Origin: JBCCGI01 sp039029355
GTDB lineage: Bacteria > Planctomycetota > UBA1135 > GCA-002686595
DNA length: 64,000 bases
Direction: 5' to 3'
NCBI GenBank assembly: GCA_039029355.1
Contig: JBCCGI010000020.1
Span: 1 to 64,000, forward strand
Shown: piece by piece, positions 8,025 through 16,600 of the stretch
Layout: every line of letters begins with the position of its first letter
Position numbering within the stretch: the stretch's first letter is position 1
Program-made: the position numbers and the translations under genes
Notes under the pieces: model-generated
What the model saw: only the letters and a program-made list of their open reading frames with translations
Databases searched by the model: none
Told to the model about the DNA's origin: nothing

Positions 8025-11000
8025 TCAGAGCTCCAGCGGCAGCCGCTCGGGAACGGCCTGGGCGCGGGGCGCTTCCGCGGGCGGCGTCGCCTTCGCGCGG
8101 GTGCGGCTCATCACGCGGTAGGTGCACGGAATCACGAACAGCGTCAGCAGCGTCGCCGCCGTCAGGCCGCCGATCACCGTGACGGCCATCGGCCGCCGCA
8201 GCTCGTCGCCGGCGCCCAGGCCGAGCACCATCGGCAGCAGCGCGAGCACGGTCGTGGCGGTCGTCATCAGGATCGGACGCAGGCGCTCCAGACCCGCCGC
8301 GGTGATCGCCTCGTCGAGCTCGGCCCCCGCCCGCCGGCGGCGGTTGATCGCATCGACCAGCACGATGGCGTTGTTGACGACGATGCCGGCCAGCATCACC
8401 GAGCCGATTAGCGACAGGATGCTGACCCCCGCCCCTGCGATCCACAGCGCCGCGACCACGCCGATTGCGCCCAGCGGCACGGTCAGCAGGATGACGAAGG
8501 GGTGCACCAGCGACTCGAACTGCATCGCCATCACGACGAAGACGAGGAAGATCGCCAGGAGCAGTGCCATCCGCAGGCTGGTCAGCGAGCGCTCCAGCTC
8601 GTCGTTCTGCCCGCCGAGCTCGGCGTAGACGTCGTCGGGCAGGCCGCCGCTCGTGATCGTGGTCGCGACGTCGTCGATGACGCGCCCGAGCTCGCCGGCC
8701 GGGGCGGCGGCGGTGACCCGCGCGACGCGCGCGCCGTCGGAGCGGTAGATCGCCGCCGGCCCGCGCCCGATCGTCACGTCCGCGACCGCCGACAGCGGGA
8801 CCGACGCGCCGCCGGGCAGGCGAACGTCGAGGCTCTCGACGGCCGAGGCCCGGTCGCGGTCGCTCTCGGTTGCCCGCAGGCGGATGTCGATGCGCTCGCC
8901 GTCCTCGCGGAACTCCCCCACCGTGCGGCCGCGGATCTGCGACTGCAGCGCGACGCTAAGCTGGTCGGTCGAGAGCCCCAGCGCGCTGGCGCGCTCGCGG
9001 TCGGGAACCACCCGGATCTCGGGGCTGCCGGGCTCCACGGTGGTCGCGACGTCGCGCACGCCCGGGACGACCTGGACCGCGGCGGCGACGGCGCGCGCGC
9101 CGCGCTCGAGCGCGCTCAGGTCCTCCGAGAAGACCTTCACCTCCACCGGCGGCCGCATCGACAGGACCGACGGCCGTACCAGCTCGGCCTCGGCCGTCGT
9201 GAACGCGCCGAGCACGCGCCGCACCTGCGCGACCGCCTGCTCCTCGGCCGCGGCGTCGGCGCCTGGGGGCAGCGTGAAGTTGATCTGCGCCAGGTTCTCG
9301 CCCAGCGTCTGCCGCCCCGACGCCGTCGACGGCAGGCTGCCGACGACCGAGAACACGCTGGCGAGCCGCGGGTCGCCCTCGAGCCGCGCCTCGATCGCGC
9401 CGACGACCTCGGACGCGACCTCGAGCGTCGTCTCCTCGGCGAAGCGGAGCTGGAAGGCGAACTCGCCCTGGGACAGATCGGGTACGAGGTTGGTCCCGAG
9501 CCGCGCGCCCGCGACGAGCGCGAACGCGAAGAGGCCGACCGTCGCGGGCAGCACCAGCCAGCGGGCGCGCAGCGCGCCGCGGAGGGCTCCCGGATAGCCC
9601 GCTCCCACCGCGTCGAACGCGCGCGCCAGCGGCCACGACACCACGTGGAAGAGCCACGACACCAGCCACCACGCGCCGGCGAGCACCAGCAGCGCCAGCG
9701 CAAGCGCGAGCCGCGCCGGCAGGAACAGCACCGTCAGCACGCGGCTGAACCAGTGCACCCCGTTGCCCACCGGCGGCAGCGTGAGCGCGCCCAACCGCAG
9801 CGTGAACGGCACGTCCTGGCGCCCGAGCGCGCCGCGGTCCCACGGGAACAGCGTCTCCGCTCCCGACGTCCAGATGCTCTTCGGGTCGAACGACGACAGC
9901 GTCGGAATCAGCGTCAGCGAGACGACCAGGGACGCCACGAGCGACAGGCACACGGTCAGCGCGAGGTCGCGAAAGAGCTGCCCCGCGACCCCGGTGACGA
10001 AGACGATCGGCAGGAACACCGACACCGTGGTCAGCGTTGCGGCCGTCACGGCTCCGGCCACCTCGCTGGCCCCCATCGCGGCCGCCGCACGCCGCGAGTG
10101 CCCCTCGCGGCGGCGCCGGTCGATCGCCTCGAGCACGACGATCGAGTTGTCGACCAGCATCCCCACGCCGAGCGCTAGGCCGCCGAGCGACATGATGTTG
10201 AGCGACACGCCGGCCTTGGCGAGCGGCAGGAACGTCCCCACGACCGACGCCGGGATCGACACCGCGACGATCGCGGTCGCCGGCACGTCGCGCAGGAAGA
10301 AGAACAGCACGAGCACCGCCAGCAGGCCGCCGAGCAGCGCCGCCGACGACACCTGCCCCACCGCCTCGTCGATGTAGCGCGACTGGTCGGTGAGCATCAC
10401 CAGCTCGATGTCGGCCGGCAGCTCGGCGCGGATCTCGTCCAGCTCGGCCCGGATGCCCTCGGCCACGCGGATCGTGTTCGCCGAGCCTTCACGATGGAGC
10501 GCCAGCTCGACGCCCTCGACCCCGCCGTTGCGCGTGACGACATCGCGGTCGCGGTGTCCGCGCTCGACGCGCGCGACGTCCTCGACGCGGATCCTGCCCG
10601 CGTCGGTGTCGCGCAGGATCGTGCGCCGGATCTGCTCCAGTCCCTCGAACTCGTTCAGCGTGCGGACCAGATAGACCGCGCCCCAGTCCTTGAGCGTTCC
10701 GCCAGGCCGGTTGACGTTCTCGGCCTGCAGCGCGGTCGCGACGTCGTCCAGCGTCAGGCCCAGCGCGGCCATGCGGTCGATGTCGACATCGACGTGGATC
10801 TCGGGGTCGAGCCCTCCGCGCACGCGCGCCGCGGCGACGCCGCGCACGGCCTCGAAGCGGGGCTTGATCCAGCGCTCGGAGAGCTGGCGTAGCTCGTCCA
10901 GCGGACGCTCGCCGGTCAACGCGACGCGCACGATCGGGTCGAGCGACGGATCGAAGCGCAGCACGCGCGGCTGATCGGCCTCGAGCGGGAGCTCGACGAG

Positions 11001-11339
11001 CCCCAGCTTCTCGCGCACGTCGAGCGCTGCGAAGTCCATCTCCTCGCCCCAGTCGAACTCGAGCACGACCTCGGAGATCCCCGCGCGCGATGTGCTGCGC
11101 AGGTCGCGCACGCCGGGGATCACGCCGACCGACTCCTCGATCGGCTTGGTGACGAACTGCTCGACCGAGTCGGGCGCGGCGTCGCTGTAGGCGGTCTGAA
11201 CGGTGAGCGTGGGATAGGAGACGTTCGGCAGCAGCTCAACGCGGAAGCTGGAGAGCGACAGGAAGCCGAAGACCGCGACCGCGATCGCTCCCATCAGGAT
11301 CGTGACCGGCCTGCGGACGGCCAGATCGGGGAGGCTCAC
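8025..11339 (-). CDS. RND efflux permease (first permease) with enlarged central membrane region
   Basis: This 1,104-residue RND permease has the expected N-terminus (RRPVTILMG...LSSFRVELLPNVSYPTL) and the TM4 motif GLALGVGMLVDNSIVVLEAI. TM10 reads GIVVNNAIVLVDAINRRR. Between the TM6 region and the second periplasmic half it carries an unusual hydrophobic insertion (around RVLTVLFLPARLALALALL and AGAWWLVSWLFHVVSW). This could add one or two membrane segments and explains the length above the usual 1,020-1,050. The GTG start at 11339 lies four bases after the adaptor stop, with GGGAGAG ahead, so translation is likely coupled. It should act with the adaptor and the second permease. The substrate cannot be read from sequence, and no outer-membrane factor is adjacent. 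Confidence 0.9.
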   Translation of the reverse strand: MSLPDLAVRRPVTILMGAIAVAVFGFLSLSSFRVELLPNVSYPTLTVQTAYSDAAPDSVEQFVTKPIEESVGVIPGVRDLRSTSRAGISEVVLEFDWGEEMDFAALDVREKLGLVELPLEADQPRVLRFDPSLDPIVRVALTGERPLDELRQLSERWIKPRFEAVRGVAAARVRGGLDPEIHVDVDIDRMAALGLTLDDVATALQAENVNRPGGTLKDWGAVYLVRTLNEFEGLEQIRRTILRDTDAGRIRVEDVARVERGHRDRDVVTRNGGVEGVELALHREGSANTIRVAEGIRAELDEIRAELPADIELVMLTDQSRYIDEAVGQVSSAALLGGLLAVLVLFFFLRDVPATAIVAVSIPASVVGTFLPLAKAGVSLNIMSLGGLALGVGMLVDNSIVVLEAIDRRRREGHSRRAAAAMGASEVAGAVTAATLTTVSVFLPIVFVTGVAGQLFRDLALTVCLSLVASLVVSLTLIPTLSSFDPKSIWTSGAETLFPWDRGALGRQDVPFTLRLGALTLPPVGNGVHWFSRVLTVLFLPARLALALALLVLAGAWWLVSWLFHVVSWPLARAFDAVGAGYPGALRGALRARWLVLPATVGLFAFALVAGARLGTNLVPDLSQGEFAFQLRFAEETTLEVASEVVGAIEARLEGDPRLASVFSVVGSLPSTASGRQTLGENLAQINFTLPPGADAAAEEQAVAQVRRVLGAFTTAEAELVRPSVLSMRPPVEVKVFSEDLSALERGARAVAAAVQVVPGVRDVATTVEPGSPEIRVVPDRERASALGLSTDQLSVALQSQIRGRTVGEFREDGERIDIRLRATESDRDRASAVESLDVRLPGGASVPLSAVADVTIGRGPAAIYRSDGARVARVTAAAPAGELGRVIDDVATTITSGGLPDDVYAELGGQNDELERSLTSLRMALLLAIFLVFVVMAMQFESLVHPFVILLTVPLGAIGVVAALWIAGAGVSILSLIGSVMLAGIVVNNAIVLVDAINRRRRAGAELDEAITAAGLERLRPILMTTATTVLALLPMVLGLGAGDELRRPMAVTVIGGLTAATLLTLFVIPCTYRVMSRTRAKATPPAEAPRAQAVPERLPLEL

Positions 11340-11343
11340 GGGG

Positions 11344-12468
11344 CTACTCTCCCTTTTCCGCAGCGGGCGCGAGGATGCGCACCGGCGCGCCGTCGCTCAG
11401 CGCGGAAGCACCGGTCGCCACCACCTCGTCGCCCACCTCGAGGCGGCCCTCGCCGGAGGCGGCGACCTCCACGCGATCGCCCTCCTCGAAGCCGAGCTCG
11501 ACCTCGATCGCCTCGACCTTCGAGCCGCCGTCCACGGGCCGGAACACCAGCCAGCGGCGACCCTCGGCGACAAGCGCGCTGCGCGGAACCACGCGCACGC
11601 CGGTATGCACCTCGGTGACGATCTGCACCTCGACGAAGGCCCCCGGGCGCAGGCTCACGGCGCCCTCGACCGCCACGGTGACCTTGACCGTTCCCGTCGT
11701 CGGGTCCACGACCGGCGCGAGCCGTTCGATGCGCGCGTCGACCGGCGCCTCGACGCCGTCGGCTCTCAGCCGCACCTTCTGCCCGGGTGCCAGCTGCCCG
11801 ACGTGGCGCTCGGGCACGCTGACGTCGGCGAAGAGCGGGTCGATGTCGGCCAGCTCGAACATCTCGGTCCCGTCGGCGACGGTGGCCCCGACGTCGAGCT
11901 GGCGCGTGACGAGGATGCCGTCGAACGGCGCCCGGATGGCGGTGCGGTCGAGGTTGAGCTCGGCCAGCTCGACGTCGAGCTCGGCCTCGGCGGCCTCGCG
12001 CCGGACGAGCTCGATCTCGGAGTCGCTGACGATCTTCTCCTCGTTCAGCTTGGTCAGGCGGTTGAACTCACGCTGCTTGATCTCGTGGACCGAGCGCGCG
12101 CGCTTCAGGGCGAGCTCCTGCTCGTCGTCCTCGAGCTGGGCGAGCATCTGGTCGGCCAGGACCCGGTCGCCCTCCTCGGCCAGGATCGCCTCGACCACGC
12201 CGCGCGTGCGCGAGGCCACCGTTGCGCGCGCCTCGGCGCGCAGCGTCGCGCTGGTGCCGTAGGTCGACACGAGGTCGCCGAGCTCGACCGTGGCGACGGC
12301 GACGTGGATCGCCTCGACCTCCTCACGCGCGGCGGGCTCGCCTTGATCGGCGGATGCGTCCGAGCAGGCGGGTAGTCCGGCGAGGGCGAGCAGCAGGCCG
12401 CCGCAGCGAACACGCGGCCCGACACTGCGGGCGCGAAGCAGGAGGTTCAGGTCCATCGAATCAGTCAT
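11344..12468 (-). CDS. RND periplasmic adaptor lipoprotein (HlyD/MFP family)
   Basis: This is the membrane-fusion subunit linking the RND permeases to an outer-membrane channel. From the ATG at 12468 it has 374 residues, with a lipoprotein signal ending in LAGLPAC (Cys35 would be lipidated). It continues with a half-lipoyl segment, an alpha-helical hairpin (EQELALKRARSVHEIKQ...EIELVRREAAEAEL), the second lipoyl half with RAPFDGILVTRQLDVG, and a beta-barrel (PGQKVRLRADG). The frame is open further upstream to 12606, but that extension lacks a signal peptide and overlaps the divergent gene. ATG at 12456 is an equally plausible start. It is the first gene of the adaptor-permease-permease operon. 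Confidence 0.88.
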   Translation of the reverse strand: MTDSMDLNLLLRARSVGPRVRCGGLLLALAGLPACSDASADQGEPAAREEVEAIHVAVATVELGDLVSTYGTSATLRAEARATVASRTRGVVEAILAEEGDRVLADQMLAQLEDDEQELALKRARSVHEIKQREFNRLTKLNEEKIVSDSEIELVRREAAEAELDVELAELNLDRTAIRAPFDGILVTRQLDVGATVADGTEMFELADIDPLFADVSVPERHVGQLAPGQKVRLRADGVEAPVDARIERLAPVVDPTTGTVKVTVAVEGAVSLRPGAFVEVQIVTEVHTGVRVVPRSALVAEGRRWLVFRPVDGGSKVEAIEVELGFEEGDRVEVAASGEGRLEVGDEVVATGASALSDGAPVRILAPAAEKGE

Positions 12469-12589
12469 GATAGGCCGTCGAAGTAGCCGCGCATCGGACG
12501 GAGACGGTATTTGCTGCCCCGCTCGGTACGCAACGAAGGTCGAACCGTTGCGGTTCATTCGGAGACTCCCTGCACGTGGAGTCGCTAGA
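12469..12589. promoter_or_regulatory. Divergent promoter region with two perfect inverted repeats
   Basis: This 121-bp gap separates the efflux operon (left) from the TPR gene (right). It holds GAACCG-N3-CGGTTC at 12542-12556 and GACTCC-N8-GGAGTC at 12564-12583. The second repeat contains the GGAG ribosome binding site of the TPR gene in its right arm. These could be operators for an unlinked regulator, or an RNA hairpin hiding the Shine-Dalgarno. No regulator gene is adjacent. Confidence 0.4.
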
Positions 12590-13663
12590 GTGTTGCGCGT
12601 GCGCAAGCTGCTCCTCCTGCTCGTGATCGTCGGCGGTGCCGGCGCGTGGCTGTTTCTGCCCGCCGACGACGCCTCCGGGGCGAAGTCCTTCGCGCGGGAG
12701 AGCTCGGCCGACGCACCGCCCGCGCCGGCCGAGGCCGAGGACGACGCGCCCTATTGGGCCGAGGCCGAGAATGCGGTCGCGGGTGGCGAGCTGGAGCGAG
12801 GGCAGGCGCTCCTGGAGGGCTACCTCGAGCGCGAAGCGCCCGCGCCGGAGGTCTTCGAGCTGCTCTCCACCATCGCGCGGCGTTCCGGCGACGCGTCGAC
12901 GGCTGTCGCCTATGCGGAGAGCGCGATCGAGCTCGCGCCGGAGCGGGGCGAGGCCTACGTCACGAAGACCCGCGCGCTGCAGCAGCGGATCGCCCGCGCC
13001 GGCAGGCTGCAGGCGATGATGAGCATCGGGGACCTGAAGCGGACGACGGCCCGCGCCGTCGAGCTCGCCCCGAACAGCGTGCAGGCGCTCGTCGACCGCG
13101 GGCACTTCTTCCTCTACACACCGGGCCTCGCCGGCGGCGACGCCGACGCCGTACCCGGGGTCGTCGAGCGGCTGGCTGCCCTGGATCCGGTGCAGTCCAT
13201 CGCGCTGGACGTCGCCCGCCTGCACCGTGCCGATCGCTTCGACGACGCGCTGGCGCTCTGCCGCGCGGGCCTCGCCGAGCACCCCGAGGGTCAGGAGCTG
13301 CACCTGCTCCTCGGCCGCCTCCTGAACGAGACCGACGACGTCGCGGGCGCCGAGGCGGCCTTCCGCGCGGCCCTCTCGGGCCCGGCCGACGAGCCGCGCT
13401 TCAAGGCCAGCTACAAGCTGGCGAAGATCCTGATCCAGGCCGAGCGCGGATACGACGAAGCGGTCGGGCTCCTGAACGGCTTCCTCGACGGCCTGCGCCG
13501 CTGCGACGTGCTGAACACGGCAGCGGCGGCGCACTGGTGGATCGGCAGGGCGCACGAGGCCTGGGGACACCCCGAGAAGGCGCGTGCGTCCTACGAAGAG
13601 GCGCTGCGCAACGACGACGACTTCGATCAGGCGCGCGAGTCGCTGGAGCATCTGGACGCCTGA
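12590..13663 (+). CDS. Membrane-anchored TPR-repeat protein
   Basis: The 357-residue protein has one N-terminal membrane anchor (RKLLLLLVIVGGAGAWLFL), an acidic Ala/Pro-rich linker, and then alpha-helical repeats of TPR character. The clearest are ELLSTIARRSGDASTAVAYAESAIELAP, LHLLLGRLLNETDDVAGAEAAFRAAL and WWIGRAHEAWGHPEKARASYEEAL (each given only in part). TPR domains mediate protein-protein contacts, here probably in the periplasm. I selected GTG 12590 because GGAG lies eight bases upstream and the hydrophobic segment then sits at the N-terminus. The frame is open back to 12467, but that stretch overlaps the adaptor start. The gene is the only rightward one I support, divergent from the efflux operon and ending three bases from the convergent PKS gene. 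Its role in either system is unproven. Confidence 0.8.
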   Translation: MLRVRKLLLLLVIVGGAGAWLFLPADDASGAKSFARESSADAPPAPAEAEDDAPYWAEAENAVAGGELERGQALLEGYLEREAPAPEVFELLSTIARRSGDASTAVAYAESAIELAPERGEAYVTKTRALQQRIARAGRLQAMMSIGDLKRTTARAVELAPNSVQALVDRGHFFLYTPGLAGGDADAVPGVVERLAALDPVQSIALDVARLHRADRFDDALALCRAGLAEHPEGQELHLLLGRLLNETDDVAGAEAAFRAALSGPADEPRFKASYKLAKILIQAERGYDEAVGLLNGFLDGLRRCDVLNTAAAAHWWIGRAHEAWGHPEKARASYEEALRNDDDFDQARESLEHLDA

Positions 13664-13666
13664 GCG

Positions 13667-16600
13667 TCAGCCGCGCAGGCGCCGCAGCGCGTCTTCGTCC
13701 GAGAGCGCGGCGAGCTCATCGAGCAGTGCCGCATCGTCCGCCGGGGCGGGCGCCTCGTCGAGCGCCGGGACCGCCTCGTCCTGGTCCTCGGGCACGGTCT
13801 CCGCGAACGAGGCGTCGAGGTACGCGACGAGCGCTTCGACCGTCGGGTGATCGAACAGCAGCGTCGCCTGCAGCTCCAGGCCCAGGCTGCGCTCCAGGCG
13901 CGCCTTGAGCTCGACCGCCATCAGCGAGTCCATCCCGAGGTCCATGAGCCGACCGCGCGGCTCGACCGCCTCGGGTGAGGCGAGTCCCAGCACGGTGGCG
14001 ATCTCCGTCCGCACGTGCTCCTGCAGCGCGTCGCGTCGCGCGGGGCCGTCGAGTCCGGAGAGGTCGAGCGTCGGCTCGTTCCCTGCGCCTGGCGCGGTCG
14101 CGGCGGCGAGCCGGCGTGCGTAGAAGGGGCGCGCCGCGAACGGCTGCGCCGCAAAGCGCGCCCACTCGACCGGCGCAACGCCCAGATAGGTAACGCCGCT
14201 CCGGAGGGCCTCGCCGAACGCGGCGAGTCCGTCGGTGGGCTCGATCTCGCCGATGCCGGTCCCCGCCAGCCGGTCGCCCGCGCCCTTGCGCGCCGCCGCG
14301 CCGATGCGCGCCCACGCGCCCCAGGCGAGGCTCTGACCCGGCCGCCCGTCGCCGCGTAGACGCGCGGCGTGCGCGTCGAGCACCGCGTTTGCCGCGGCAT
14401 GGTTCGCCTGCCCCGGCGAGCCGAAGAGCGCGGCGGCCGACGAGAACGACACGAAGAAGTCGAGCGCGTCGGACGCGGTCTCCGCGGCCAGGCTGTCGGC
14501 GCCGCGCACCTTCGGGTCGAGCACCCGGCGCACGCGCCCACCGTCGAGGTCGGCCAGCAGCCCGTCCGCGAGCACGCCCGCGCCGTGCACCACGCCCCGG
14601 ATCGAGGCGCCGCCGTCGCGCAGCCCCGCGAGCGCCGCCCGCACCGCAGCGCGGTCTGCGACGTCGACCGCGAGCGCGTCGACGCGCACGCCGCGCCGCA
14701 CAAGCGCGTCGATCTTGGCCTGCGCCTCCGCGGCCGGAGCGCGCCGGGCGAGGAGCGCGACGTGCCGCGCGCCGCGGTCCGCGAGCCATCCGGCGACCGC
14801 GAGGCCGAGCCCGCCGGTGCCGCCGCTCAGCACGTAGCAGCCGTCGCCGTCGATGCGCCGGACGCCGCGCTCCTCGGGAGCGTTGCGCTCGAGCACGAGC
14901 TTGCCGACGTGCCGCCCCGCCTGCAGTCGGCGGAAGGCGTCCTCGGCCCGGGCGAAGGGGAAGGTCTCGGTCGGCAGCGCCAGCCGCTCGGCCGCGCCGG
15001 GCTCGGCGAAGCGTCGTACCAGCGCGTCCACCCTTCCCTCGAGCGCAAGCTGGCCTAGGTCGAAGGCGTGGTAGCGAACGTCCGGCCGCTCGCGCGCGGC
15101 GGTCCCGGCGTCGACACCGGCGACGCGGCCGAGCTCCACGAAGCGACCGCCCTCGGATGTGACCGCGAGGCTGGCGAGCGCGAGCTCGTCCGCGAGGCAG
15201 TTGAGCACCACGTCCGCCCCCGCTCCGCCGGTCCACTCCCGCACGCGCTCGGCAAAGCCGGCGTCGCGCGAGCTCGCGACGCGTTCAACGCCGAGCGCGC
15301 GCAGGTGCTCCCACTTCGACGGGTGGGCCGTCGCGATCACGCGGGCGCCGAGCGTGAGGGCGTGCCGCACCGCGGCCGTGCCTACGCCGCCCGCGGCCGC
15401 GTGGATCAGGACCCACTCGCCCGCCGCGAGCCGCGCCAGGTCGTCGAGCGCATGCCACACGGTCAGCCAGGCCGTCGGCAGCGCCGCCGCGCGCGCCCAG
15501 TCGAGCGCGCTCGGTTTCGGCACGACGAAGCGCGCCGGCAGCGTCACGTGGCTCGCGAGGCTGCCGGGTGTGAAGCACGCCACCACCGCGTCGCCGGGGG
15601 TCACGTGCTCGACGCCGGCCCCGACGCGCGCGACCTCGCCGGCGCACTCGAAGCCGAAGGGGATGTGCTCCTGGCCGAGCTCGGCGGCGTAGCCGCGTCC
15701 GAGCATGCCCAGCGCCTGCAGCAGGTCGCGGAAGTTGAGCCCGGTGGCGCGCACCTCGACCTCGACCTCACCGGCGCCGGGAGCGAAGCGCTCGGCCGGG
15801 CGCTCGACCAGCTGGTCGAGGTGCCCGGGCACCGCGACTTCGAGCCGGACCGGCTGCGCCGCGTCGACGTACGGGGCGAGGCGCGGTACGAAGCGACCGC
15901 CGCTCCGCAGCGCGACCTCGTCCTCGGGGTCGTCGGCCACAAGCTCGCTGGCGAGGTCGACGGCCGACACGCCGTCTCCCAGGTCGACCACGCGCACGTC
16001 GAGGCCCGGGCGCTCGAGCCGAAGCGCGCGCGCAACTCCGACGAGCGCGGCCTCCGCGACCCCGCCGGGGCTGGGAGGCGCCCAGGCGCCGTCGTCGCCC
16101 ACCGTGGCCGCGCCGTGCGTCACGAAGGTGAGTCGTTCGCCGCTCCCAGACCGTTCGCCAAGCCAGCTGCGCGCGCCCCCGAGCGCCTCCTCGACGAGCC
16201 GCGTGGCGCGGTCGGGAAGGCCGACCTGCGCCGTGTCGAACGCGCTGGCGATCACCACGCCGTCCCCGCGTTCCGGCGTCTCGGCTCGGGCGTCGGCGAG
16301 AGACGACTCGAGCTCCGGAAAGCGGCCCGCCCCCGCGACGACGCGGACGATCCGCCCCGCGGCACGCTCCGGCGCGCGCGCGACGACCACGTCCTGCTCG
16401 GGCGCGCCCGCGGCCGTCGCGAGCGACGCCACCGAGACGAAGCCTGCGTCCGCCAGCGCCCTCGCCCACCCCGCCGTGTCGACCAGCGGGTGATCGGCGC
16501 GGTGCTCGTCCGCCTCGAAGCACCACCACCCCTCGGTCAGGCCGAAGGTCAGGTCGAGCCAGCCCAACCGCCGCGTGCCCTCCAACAGCACCAGCCACCC

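Noticed and set aside
12467..12589. Start of the TPR gene at 12467
   Set aside because: The extra 41 residues lack membrane or repeat features and overlap the adaptor start; GTG 12590 has a well-spaced GGAG and puts the anchor at the N-terminus.
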